From assembly GCF_030445035.2 (NCBI RefSeq), contig NC_080683.1:23711528-23775527 (forward strand): DNA of 64,000 nt, read 5' to 3'. This DNA comes from Dasypus novemcinctus. Taxonomy: Eukaryota; Chordata; Mammalia; Cingulata; Dasypodidae. Position numbers and translations under genes: made by a program. A model generated the notes under the pieces. The model was given only the letters and a program-made list of their open reading frames with translations, ran no database searches and was not told the origin of the DNA. Positions 1-11,649 of the stretch are shown one piece after another; the first letter of the stretch is position 1, and every line of letters begins with the position of its first letter.

Positions 1-745
1 TTAATTAAGTAAGTGCCTTTGTGGGCACTTCCTTGGCCTGCCAGCAGATGGGGTTTTTGCCGCTCTCAGTTCAATGCCGGGTTGGAGTATTTGTTGCAAC
101 ACACCACTGGATCAATGTGATAGAGCTTCCTGTATGAAGGCTAGGAGCCTTGTAAATAAAACTTTCTCTGAGACAGTTCTCCAGCCTTCTCTGGCAGCCC
201 CTCCCCCCACCCTTTTCCAACCTTGGAAATATTTCCACTCCCCTCTGAGTTTGAAAAACGAGTCCCATTTAGTAGAGAAGGAGATTGGAAGGGTCGTAGA
301 TTTTATCCCCTTGCCAGCTCCTAAGACAAACACTGGTGTTGCCCCACACAGTCTAGAAGGGCTCCTGGGATGCAGCAGACCATATTTGTGGGTTAGAAGC
401 TGAGTCAGCCTTAGGCTGTGTCCCTCTGTCTCCCCTTTCCTGGGGTGGTAGGCCCCTGGAGGCCCCTTTGTAGCCACAGTCCCAGAGGTCTGAGAATTCT
501 AAAGTGTCTTTAGTGTGGGGGATGGTGCAGGTTGCAGTAGTCACTGGTTTCAACTCACAGTACTGTAGTCACAATTTCCCTCCTTTATCCCTTTCTCCTC
601 TGGGTGGTGTCCAGGCTTCATCTGGTATCCTAAACCCTAGATCATTTTCTATACTGTTTCACCCTGTCCTCTTGCTTTTTTTTGGAGAAGAGAGTTCTAT
701 GACTTTCTAGTCCATTGTCTTCCTGAAAGTCCCACTTAAATTTTT
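1..745 (-). mobile_element. Old L1 5' UTR fragment (probable)
   Basis: No gene is seen. On the minus strand the segment begins near 745 with gtgggactttcaggaagac...ggactag, reminiscent of L1 5' starts (AAGATGGCGGACTAG type) in old mammalian L1s. Open frames here have no known relatives. Family not determined. Confidence 0.4.
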
Positions 746-1019
746 GAGGTAAAACTCATTGACTTGCCATGCAATGGTTCACCCCAAAAGAGAGAGAACA
801 AGGAACTTGACTTTTGCTCTTAGATATAAGTCAGTATAGTTCATGGAAATTGGGTAAAATAAATATATGGACTTTAATGTTGCTTAGGATTGTTCATTGG
901 TCCTAAACAAAATGAATCTTTCCATTATAATTTCTTTTCTAAAATATACTATGCCCATGTAAGTAAGCCACTGGTATTGGCTACTATAGTATTTTCAAGC
1001 TTCTTTTTTAATGTCAATT
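746..1019. other. AT-rich unclassified stretch
   Basis: Nothing recognisable; a short spacer between L1-like segments. Confidence 0.4.
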
Positions 1020-3075
1020 TTTTTCAATTAGAGACGTTATAGATTTATGGAAAACAAAGTTTCCATTTACCACCCTATTATTAACTCCTTGAATTAGTGT
1101 GTCACATTTGTTACAATTGTGGAAAGAACATTTTTATAATTGTACTATTAACTATAGTCCATCATTCATATTAGGGTGTTATACAGTCCTACTGAATATT
1201 TTTTTATTCTAGTAACATATATACAATCTAAAATTCCCCCATTTAACCATACTGAAACATATAATTCAGTGCTGTTAATTACATATACCATGTTGTACTA
1301 CCATCATCACCATCCAATACCAAAACTTTTCCACGAACCCATATATAAACTCTGTGGAGTTTAAATATTAACTCCCCATTCTCTACCTAACTCTGACACC
1401 TGGTAACCTATGTTCTAGATTCTTACTATATGAGTTTTCTTATTCTAATTATTTCATTTCAGTGAGATCAAGTAATATTTGTCCTTTTGTGCTTGGCTTA
1501 TTTCATACAACATGAAGTCTTCAAGTTTCTTCCATGTTGTCGCATGTATCAGACTTCATTACTTTTAATGGTTGAGTAATATTCCTTTGTGTGTATATAC
1601 CTTATGTGTTTATCCATTCATCAGTTGATGGACACTTGAGTTGCTTCCATCTTTTGACAATTCTTAATAATACCGCTATGAGCAGTGGTAGGCAAATATC
1701 TGTTTGAGTCCATGCTTTTAATACTTAGAAGTGGGATAGCCAGGTCATATGGTAATACTATACTTAATTTTCTAATCTATAAAATTGTTTCCTGAGGAAC
1801 CACCAAACAGTCATCCACTGTGACTATACCATTTTATCTTCCCACCAGCAATGGATGAGTGTTCTTATTTTCAGTCTCCACGTATTATTTTTAGTTCTTT
1901 GAATAGTAGCCTTTCTAGTAGATGTGAAAAGGTATCTCACTGAGGTTTTGAGCAAATTTTCATGTGCATTTTGGCCATTTGTATGTCTTCTTTGTAGAAA
2001 TGTCTACTCAATTATTATGTCCAGTTTTTAATTGGGCTGTTTTTTGTTTTTGTTGTTGACTTGTAGCATTTTTAAATATATTCTGGATATTAAACCCTTA
2101 TCAAAGATGTGGTTTCCAAATATAGTTTCCCATTGCGTAGTTTGTCTCTTTACAATCATGATAAAGACCTTTGATGTCCAAAAGTTTCTCATTTATATGA
2201 GGTCCTTTTATCTATTTTCTCTTTTGTTACTTGTGCAACACAAGGTCCTGAAGAGCTTCCCTATGTTTTTTTTCTAGGAGTTTTATAGTTCTAGTCCTTA
2301 TATATTTAGATCATTGTTCTGTTTTGAGTTGGCCTTTGTATATGGTGTGAGGGAGGAGTCTGTTTATAATCTTTTGCAAATAGATATCCAGTTCTCCCAG
2401 CACCAATTGTTGAAAAGACTATTCTTTCACTACTGAGCAGAATTGGCACCTTGTCAAAACTCAGTCATCCACAAATGTAAGGGTTGATTTCTGAACTCTC
2501 AGTTTGATTCCATGGGTCTATATATCTATACTTGTGACAGTATCATGTTGTTTTAATTATTGTGGGTCTGTAATAAGTTTTATAATCAGGAAGTGTGAGT
2601 CCTCCAACTTTGTTCTTCTTTTTCAAGATGTTTTTGACTATTTGGGGTCCCTTAGCCTTCCACATAAATTTGATGATGGTCTTTTCCATTTCTTCAAAGA
2701 AGGCTGCTGGAATTTTGATTGGGATTGCATTGAATTTGTGAATTGCTTTGGGTAGAATTGACAGCTTAACAGTATGTCTTCCAATCCATAAACATGATAT
2801 TTCCTCCTATTAATTTAGGACTTCTTTGATTTCTTTTAGCAATGTTTTGCATGTTTTTGTGTACCAGTCCCTTCTTTCTTGGTTAGACTTATTCCTAGAT
2901 ATTTGATTCTTTTATTTACCATTTTAGTGGATTTTTTCCTTCTACATTTCCTCTTCAGATTCTTCATTACTTGTGTAAAGAAACACTACTGGTTTTTGTG
3001 TATTGATCTTGAACCCCACCAGATTGTTGAATTCATTTATTACTTATAGTAGCTTTATGATGTGCATTTTAGGAT
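1020..3075 (-). mobile_element. L1 fragment, 3' UTR and ORF2 3' end
   Basis: The plus strand reads as typical antisense L1: 3' UTR words near 1500-1700 (ttggcttatttcat, tatccattcatcagttgatgg) and ORF2 antisense near 2640-2830 (aatttgatgatggtcttttcc, attgggattgcattgaat). It is cut by many stops on the minus strand. It ends at the SINE body at about 3091. Confidence 0.85.
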
Positions 3076-3090
3076 TTTTCTGTATATTTT

Positions 3091-3305
3091 TGCAACACAA
3101 AGAGACACAGAGGAGAGGCAATAAGAGACATGGCAGACCAGGGAGCTGAGGTGGCAAAAGAGACTGAGCACCTCTCTCCCACTCCAGAAGGTCCCAGGAT
3201 TGGTTCCCAGTGCCACCTAAAAAGAGGACAAGCAGACACAGAACACACAGCCAAACAATGAGGAAGGGGGAGAAATAAACAAATTTTTTTTAAAAATAAA
3301 AATTT
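3091..3305 (+). mobile_element. DAS-type SINE, 5'-truncated
   Basis: The body GAGACACAGAGGAGAGGCAA is followed by a second-unit region (agggagctgaggtgg), then a GACACAGA-rich stretch and an A/T tail. It lacks the tRNA-like head of the first unit. It sits between two L1 segments. Confidence 0.85.
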
Positions 3306-4974
3306 TTTAAAAGAAAAAAAATTAAAACTTCTACATACATTAAGCATCAGTACTTCTTCACAGCCCTCCTCTTATCTTCTATTAACCTATACTCTAAGTT
3401 TTAACTCCATGCATTTATTCTTCATATTTAGTTCTTATTAGTGAGACCATGCAATATTTGTCCTTTTGTGTCTGGCTTATCTCGCTCAGCTCAATATTAT
3501 CATGTGTCCCAATTCATTTCTTCTTACAGCACCATAGTATTCCATCATATGTATATGCCACATTTTGTTTATCCATTCATTGGTTGATGGACACTTGGGT
3601 TGTTTCCATCTTTTGGCAATTGTGAATAATGCCATATGAACAGTGTTGTGCAGATGTTGGTTCATGTCACAGTTTTCAGTTCTTCTGTATATATTCCTAG
3701 TAGAGGAATTGCTGGATTATATGGCAGTTCAATATTTAGCTTCCTGAGGAACCTCCAAACTGTCTTCTACAGAGGCTGCACCATTTTGCAATCCTACCAC
3801 AGTGAAGGAGTGTTGCTATTTCTCCACATCCTCTCCAGCACTTACTGATTTTTGTTTTTTTATTAATGGCCATTCTATGAGGTGTGAGATGCTATCTCAT
3901 TGTAGTTTTGATATTGAAAATTCTTTCATGTGATTTTCACCTTTTGTATTTCCTCTTTGGAGAAATGTCTAGTTAAGTCTTTTCCCCATTTTTAAATTGG
4001 ATTGCTTGCTCTTATATTGTTGAGTTGTAAGATCCCTATATTTAAAATGGAAATCAAACACTAATCAGATATGTGGTTTCCAAATATTTTCTCCCATTGA
4101 GTGGGCTGCATTTTCACCATCTTGAGGAAGTCCTTTGAATCACAAAAGTGTTTAAGTTTGAGGAGGTTCCATTTATCCACATTTTCTTTCACTGCTTGTG
4201 TTTTTGATGTAAGGTTTAAGAATGCACCACCAACCCCAGGTCTTGAAGATGTTTTCCTACATTTTTTTCTAGGAGCTTTAGGATTCTAGCTTTTGTATTT
4301 AGATCTTTGATCCATGTTGAGTTAATTTTTGTATAAGATGTGAGATAGGGGTCTTCTTTCTTTTGCCTATGGATACCCAGTTCTCCCAGCACCATTTGTT
4401 GAATAGACTGTTCTTATCAAGCTAAGTGGGGTTGACAGGCTTGTCAAAAATACCTTGACCATAGATGTGAGGTCGTTTCTGAACCATCAGTTGAGGTTCA
4501 TTGGCCTATGTGTCTATCTTTATGCGAGTACCATGTTGTTTTTACCACTGTAGCTAGATAATAGTATTTAAAGTCAAGAAGTTAAAGTCCTCTAACTTCG
4601 TTTTTCCTTTTAAGATGTTTCTGGATATTTGGGGCTCCTTACCCTTCCAAATAAATTTGATAATTGTATTTTCCACTTGTTTAAAAAATGCTGGTGGACT
4701 TTTTTCAGGATTGCAATAAATCTGTATATCAATTTGGGCAGAACTGACATCTTAATGATATTTAGTCTTCCAAGCCGTGAATATGGAATGTTCTTCCAAT
4801 TATTTAGGTCTTTAAAAATTTCTTTTAACAATGCATTGTAGTTTTCTGGATGCAAGTGCTTTACATCCTTGGGTACATTTATTCTTAAATATTATTTTTT
4901 TAGTTGCTATTGTATATGGAATTTTTTCCTGACTTCTTCAGATTGTGCATTACTAGTATATAGAAACACCACTG

Positions 4975-5192
4975 TGGGGGCAGATGTAGCTCAAGTGGTT
5001 GAGCACCTGTTTCCTACATAGGAGGTCGAGGGTTCAGCCCCAGTGCCTCCTAGGAACAAAAAAACAAAATGAAAAGCAAATTAAGGAATCAACTCAGGAG
5101 AGCCAATGTGACTCAGTGGTTCAGTGCTGGCTTCCCACATCTGATGCCCCGGGTTCAGTCCTCAGCCCCGGTACCTTAAGGGAAAAAAAAAA
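4975..5192 (+). mobile_element. Two short tRNA-headed SINE units inserted in the L1
   Basis: The first unit (4975-5075, gcagatgtagctcaagtggt) and the second (5100-5192, agccaatgtgactcagtggt) each have an A/B-box-like head and an A-rich end. L1 sequence resumes directly after (ACACTGAGTTTTGCAT), with an apparent short duplication of the CACTG flank. Confidence 0.8.
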
Positions 5193-8100
5193 TGACACTG
5201 AGTTTTGCATATTGATCTTGTATCCTGACACTCTACTGAAACTGTTTATTAGCTCTAAAAACTTTGTTGTAGATTTTTCAGGACTTTCTAGGTATAGATC
5301 ATATCATCCATGAATAGCAAAAATTTTACTTTTTCCTTTTCAATCTAGATGCATTTTATTTCTTTTTTCTTGCTTGACTACTCTAACTAGAACCTCTAGC
5401 ACTATATTGAACAACAGTGGTGATGGTGGACATCCTTGTCTTGTCCCTGATCTCAACAGGAAAGTTTCAGTCTTTCACCATTGAGTTCAATGTTAGCTAT
5501 GGGTGTTTCATATATGTCCTTTATCATGTTGAGAAAGATTCCTTCAATTCCTATCTTTTGTAGATTTTTATCAAAAAAGAATGCTGTATTTTGTTAAATG
5601 TATTTTCTGCATCAATTGATAAGTCATATGATTTTTTTCTTTAATTTAATTATGCAGTGTATTAGACTGATTGATTTCCTTGTGTTGAACTACCCTTGCA
5701 TGCCTGGTATAAAACCAACATAATCATGATGAATAATTCTTTTAATGTGTTGTTGAATTTGATTAGCAAGTATTTTATTGAGGATTTTTGTATTCTTATT
5801 CATTAGAGAAATGAGTCCTTAATTTTCTTTCTTCATAATATCTTTACTTGGCTTTGATATTAAGGGTGATATTGGCTTCATAGAATGAGTTTGAGATCTT
5901 GAGTAAGATTGTATTACATCTTCTTTGAATGCTTGATAGAACTCACCTGTGAAACTATTTGGTCCTGTACTTTTCATTTTGGGGAGTTGTTTAATGATGT
6001 TGCAGTCTCTTTACTTGTGGTTGGTTGTTGAGGTCTTCTACTTCTCTAGGGTCTGTGTAGGTTGTTCATATGTTCCTAGTAATTTTCCCATTTCATCTAC
6101 ATTGTCTAGTTTGTTGGTGTACAGTTGTTCATAGTATCCTCTTATTATCTCTTTTATTTCTGTGGGGTCACTAGTAATGTCCCCATTTTCATTTTTTATT
6201 TTATTTATTTACATCTTCTCTCTTTTTTTCTTTGTCTATCTGGCTAGGGTTGTCTATTTTGTTAATCTTCTCAAAGAACCAAACATTGGTTTTGTTAATT
6301 CTCCCTATTGTTTTTGTTTTTACTGTTCTCAATTTCATTTATTTCTGCTCTCATCTTAGTATTTCATTTCTCCTACTTGCTTTGGGAATATTTTGCTGTT
6401 CCTTTCATAATTCCTCAGCTGTGTAGTTAGGTCACTGAATTTAGCTCATTCTTCTTTTTTAAGGTAAGCATTGAGGGCTATAAATTTCCCTCTCAGTACT
6501 ACCTCTGCAGTATCCCATAGTTTTTTATATGTTGTGTTCCTCTTTTCATTCATATTGAAATATTTATTGATTTCTCTCACAATTTCTTCTTTGACCCACT
6601 GATTATTTAAGAGTGTATTTTTTAATCTCCATATATTTGTGAATTTTCTCTTTTTCTGCCTTCTATTGATTTCCAACTTTATTCCATTATTATCAGAGAA
6701 AGTGTTTTGTATAATTTCGATCTTGTTGAAATTATTGAGATCTGCTTTGTGACCCAACATATGGTCTATTCTGGAGAAAGATCCTTGAGAAGATTGTATA
6801 TCATGTTGTTTTGGGGTGCGGTGTTCTGTATATGTCTGTTAGGTTTAGTCCATTTTTCACATTATTCAAGCTCTCTGTTTCTTTATTGATCATCTACCCA
6901 GATGTTCTATCCAATGCTGAGAGGTGTATGTTTAGGTCTTCAACTATTATTGTAGAGATATCTATTTCTCCCTTCAATTTTGCCAGTGTTTGCCTCATGT
7001 ATGCTGGGGCATCCTAGTTAAATACATATACATTTACGATTGTTATTTCTTCCTTGTGCATTGCCACTTTTATTAATATATAATGTGCTTCCTTGTCTCT
7101 AATAACAGTTTTGCTTTTAGATTCTATTTCATCTGATGTAAGTATAGCTACTCTAGCTTTTTTTGATTACTGTATGCATGGGATATCTTTTTCCAACCTT
7201 TCACTTTCAATCTATTGGTATTCTTGGGTCTAAGGTAAGTTCCAGCATATAGATGGCTTATATTTTCTTATCCATTCCACCAGTCTGTGTCTTTTGATTG
7301 CAGAGTTTAATCCATTAACATTCCATGCTCTTACTGTAAAGGCAGTTTTTATTTTACCCATTTTGACCTTTGGATTTATCTGTCATATTTTATTTCCACC
7401 ACACTTTTTACACTTTTAATTACTTTTACTGATATAATCTTCATTTCTAGACTCTCCTCCAAGCTTCTCCATCTTTTCTGTTCAGACTGTAGCACTTTCT
7501 TTAGTATTTCCTGCAAAGCTTATCTCTTGGTTACAAACTCTCTCCGTTTCTGTTTATCTGTGAACATTCTAAACTCACCCTCATTTTTGAAAGATAATCT
7601 TGCCAGATATAAGAGCCTTGAATGAAGATTTTTCTCTTGCAGTATCTTAAATATGTCATACCACTTTCTTCTTGCCTCTTATGAGAAATTGGCAGCTAAT
7701 ATTATTGGGTATCCCTTATATATGATGTATGACTTTTCTCTTGCTGCTCTCAGAATTCTTTCTTTGTCTTTGGCATTTGATATTCTTTTTTCAATCATTA
7801 TTTCTTCAAATATTCCTTCTGCCCCTTTTCCCTTCTCTTCTCCTTCTGGAACACCCATGACACATATATTTGTATATCTCTTGCTGCCATTTACTACCCT
7901 GAGATCCTGTTCAATTTTGCCCATTATTTTCTTAATCTGTACTTTTGTATGTTCACTTTTGGAGGCCATGTCTTCAAGTTCACTGATCCTTTCTTCTGCC
8001 TCCTCAAATCTACTGTTACATGCCTCCAGTGTTTTTTAAATTTCATTTATTCTTCCTTTCATTCCCATAAGATCTGCTATTTTTCTATGTATGCTTTCAA

Positions 8101-8689
8101 ATTCTCCTTTGTGCTCATTTTGAGCGTCTTCTTACTATCCTTAATCTCTTTAGCCACCTCATTGAATTTATTAAGAAGATTTGTTTGAACATCTATAGCT
8201 TCCTGTTTCTTGCTGTGGATAATATTTTTGGTTGGTGTCTTGGCAACTGGATTACTAGAGTATTTATTCTGGGTGTAGTTTTTCTCTTTAGTTTAGGACT
8301 TCCTGCCCTTTCTCCCTTGCTGGTTGTGCAGTAGTAGCTAAGGATGTAATTGGTGCTATAAACTGTGGAGGCTCAAGCTGCCCTCATTGTCCCAGGGATG
8401 GAAGAAGATTCTCCCAACTTTCTCCTTTCCCAGAGGTAGGGACAAGTCATAGTTGCGTGGAATAATCCACGTCATGCAGGCCTAGACTGTAGTTGCCCAG
8501 AGACACTGATGAAGCTTCACTCCCCTTTCTTCCCTGCCTGGGGGATGGAGCTCTACGTATGGGCAGCAATCTATGCAGTGCAGGTCCAAGATGGCCACAG
8601 TTGCCCCAAAAGACTTTTAATTATTCAGTTTGTGCCAGCCAAAGGTACCCTCAGTTACCTGGATAGACTGGGGATGAGCTAGCCAGCCT

Positions 8690-9940
8690 CCTCCCTGCCA
8701 GAGGTGGGACTGAAGCCAAGGCTAGGGCTCCAGGCTAATCCAGGTGAAAGAAACCAGTTCCTACCATCACTGGGATATTTGATCAGGCCGACTTTCCCTC
8801 AGGCTGGGGGTGGAGTCAAAATGGCTGCCACCAGCCTTTCTCTGACTTGGACAAATTCACACCTCAGCTGTTCTGAGGGTTATTCCTTAGCCATCCGAGT
8901 CTACCAATTAGTAACTGAAATCAGTAGCCAACCATCTCCTCCTCCCCTGATTTTGGGAAATAGAGCTTCCAATTTTGGTGACAGAATAGCTGCTGGGGTG
9001 GCTTGTACCACCAGAGTAGGATAATCACTGGCCTCAATGGTTTGGCCAGTTATTCCTGGAGAGGCTGGCGTAGGTCCCTGCAGCTTCCTCCCTGTCAGAG
9101 GTGGGACCAGGACCTAGGCTACAGTTGCACTCTGTCCTGGATGGAAAGAAGCCAGTCCCCACCAGCACTGGGATTTTCAGTCCACCCTGCTTCCCCTTGT
9201 GCCAGGTGTGGAGTTAAGATGGTGGCTCCTGTCCTCTTTCTGACTTGGACAGGCTCAAACTTTAGCTGTTCTCAGGATTATACTTTAGCCTGCTGAATTT
9301 TACTTATCATTAGCTGAATTTGGTGCCCAACTGTCTCTTCCTCCCCCATTTTCGGGAAGTGGAATTTGCAATTCCAGCTGCGAAACAGAGAGGCCAAGGA
9401 AACAGCTCCTTTCCCATTCTATTGAGGTTCAGGACTCTGAACCAGCTCTGTTTGCTGAAAATGCCTACAGTTACTGGGAGAGGCTGGTGCAGGTCCCACC
9501 AGCTCCCTTCCCGCTGGAGGTGGGGATGGAGCCTAGGCTAGGGCTATAGTCTGATCTGGGTGGAAAGAAGCTAGTCCCTCCAGCCACTGTGATTTTCCTT
9601 CATGCCAGGGGCATGCTTCCCTTCATGCCAGGGGCGGAGTTACAACAGCAGCTACCAGCCTCTTTCTGATTTGTACAGTTTCAAACTTTAGCTGTTTTTA
9701 GGATTATACTTTAGCTACCTGAATTTACTAATCAGCAGCTGAAGTTCGTGGCCAACCATCTCTTCTGCCCCTGTTTATGGGAAATGGAGCTTCTAACTCC
9801 AGCCACAGTGGCTTGTGCCACCAGTGAAGGATGGGCACTGGTCTCTGTGGCGTGGAATGCTCTACTCACACATACTTCACTTCCATTCTTTCAAGGATGT
9901 TGCAGGATACCCTTCTGGTCTCCTAGACTCTCCCAAATAG
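8690..9940 (-). repeat. Tandem monomers of the L1 5' UTR (about 400-420 bp, three copies)
   Basis: Matching landmarks recur. A GAGGTGGG block followed by CTAGG and a GAAAGAA(A/G)C block starts near 8704, 9099 and 9518. A GGAGTnAnnATGG-like block followed by TCTGA(C/T)TTG is near 8812, 9210 and 9638. The spacing is about 395-430 bases. This resembles the monomer-type promoters known from rodent L1s. Confidence 0.75.
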
Positions 9941-10030
9941 GTGCTTTAGATAGCTCTGGGTGATTACTGACTGGCCTGTATGACCAGCTGACTCTTAGAG
10001 CTCTTTACTCAGCTACCATCTTGCCCCTCC

Positions 10031-10800
10031 CTCTCTCACTGTCCTCAGATTTTCTTTGTTGGGAGGTTTTTTGTTAGTAATTCAATCTCTTTACAAAGTA
10101 TTGGTTTCTTGAGATCTTCAATATATTCTCGAGTTAGTGTAGGTAGTTTGTGTCTTTCCATGAATTTGTCCATTTCATTTATTTTATCTAATTTGTTGGT
10201 GTACAGTTGTTCACAGCGTCCTCTTATAATCCTTTTATTCCTGTGGGGTTGAAAGTAATATCCCCCATTTCAGTTTGGGTTTTAGTTATTTGTGTCCTCT
10301 TTCTTTTTAGTTTATCAGTGTAGCTAAAGCCTTGTCAATTTTAATGATTTTTTTCAAAAAACCAACTTTTGGTTTTGTTGATTCTTTCTATTGTGTTTTT
10401 TAAAATTCATTTATCTTTGTTCTAATCATTGTTATTTCCTTCCTTCTACTTGCTTTGGGTTTAGTTTGCTCTTCTTTATCCAGCTTTCCAGTTTACTGGG
10501 GCCAGGGATTGAACTCCAGGACCTTGTATGTGGAAGCAGGTACTCAACCACTGAGTCACATTGGCTCCCCCAGTTGTTTTTTTCATTTGTTTGCTTGTTG
10601 TTGGTTTTTGGGTTTTTGTTTGTTTCTAGGAGGCACTGGAAACCAAACCCAGGATCTCCCATGTGGAAGAAGGCACTCAACCACTTGAGCTACATCTGCT
10701 CACACTCTTCCAATTTTGAGTTTAGATATCTGATTTGAGATCTCTCTTCTTTTAGTGTAAGCATTTAGAGCTATAAGCTTGCCTCATAACACTGCTTTTG
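10031..10800 (-). mobile_element. L1 ORF2 fragment (antisense) interrupted by a SINE
   Basis: Antisense L1 ORF2 words (tttgttggtgtacagttgttcac; ccaacttttggttttgttgatt) lie on both sides of the SINE at 10495-10706. They overlap in content with the ORF2 of the preceding L1 (near 6110), so this is a second copy. Confidence 0.8.
10495..10706 (-). mobile_element. Two short tRNA-headed SINE units, minus strand
   Basis: Both show the reversed head (gattgaactccaggacc... ccactgagtcacattggctcc, and aaccaaacccaggatctccc...ttgagctacatctgct). Confidence 0.82.
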
Positions 10801-10805
10801 TTGCA

Positions 10806-11645
10806 TTCCATAACTTTTTTTTACAGAAAAGTTACATAGAAAGTACACCCTCACCCCCTCCCACATCTTCCCCAATTAATAACATCTTATAATTGTTTGG
10901 TACATTTTTTTATAATTTATGAATAAATATTGAAAACACTACTATTAACCAAGGTTTATAGTTTACATTGTGGTTTACACTTAATTTCAATTCCCTAAAA
11001 ATGCCCTATGTTCCAGCTGTTATTTCCTCTCCTTCCCCTCAGAATCTCTGGTAACCATTATCTTTATAACACTGTTACATGCTCTTCCATTACTACAATA
11101 TTACTAAGTTTAGTTTGTCAATGGTTTCATTCCTCCTTTTGTTCCTTCATTCTTCAACCTTGAGGATTTTGGGATGGTGATGCATGCTCTGCCTCAGACT
11201 GGGAGGAGGTTTAGATCTTATATAAGGCAGATGGAAGGAAATGTTTTTGTGAGCAGTTGTAGATATTCTGTTTTTTAGGATGGTGGTTGTCCATCTTCAT
11301 CATTTTGTTAGTTGTCCAGGATGAGACCAATGATCTGGAGAGGAGGTATTGGCGGTAACGCTTCTGAGATTCAGGGCTCAACCAGCATATGAACTGACCA
11401 AAGATTTACATCTCTGAGAGAGGCCATATTCGAGTAGCAAGGAAGTTTTCAGGAGGTAACTCTTAGGCAATAGTTATTATTAGGCTAAGTTTCAATTTTA
11501 CAAGAATAAAGTTCATAGTTACAAGCATTATTATTGAGGGCTTGACACATTGGTCTGTTTTCTTTTATTAGGCACTGCCTATGTACTCAAGAGATTCTTG
11601 ACCCTCTATTTGAGAATGTTATAAGACCCCACCAGATAGCAGTTT
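10806..11645 (-). mobile_element. L1 3' UTR copy (xenarthran-type), antisense
   Basis: It shares words with 31930-33105 (for example tggtttacat, aggaggtaactcttaggca versus aggaggcaactcttaggca, and a GGGCTTGACACATTGG/GGGCTCATTGTTGG pair). It begins with a T-rich run, as expected for a reversed poly(A) end. Family assignment is by this cross-match and by recall. Confidence 0.55.
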
Positions 11646-11649
11646 AATA

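Larger units (their letters stand above)
3330..10030 (-). mobile_element. Near-full-length LINE-1 (minus strand), inactive
   Basis: A 3' UTR is at about 3330-4300. ORF2 follows, recognisable at 4610-4855 (minus peptide with NWKNIPYSRLGRLNIIKMS) and 6446-6760 (KIEIIQNTFSDNNGIKLEIN, LLNNQWVKEEI). ORF1p-like sequence is at 7679-7969 (CVMGVPEGEEKGKGAE). The 5' UTR spans about 8250-10030, starting on the minus strand with ggaggggcaagatggtagct, a YY1-like start. ORF2 encodes endonuclease/reverse transcriptase and ORF1 the RNA-binding chaperone in active copies. Here both are full of stops and frame shifts. A SINE interrupts it at 4975-5192. Confidence 0.88.
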
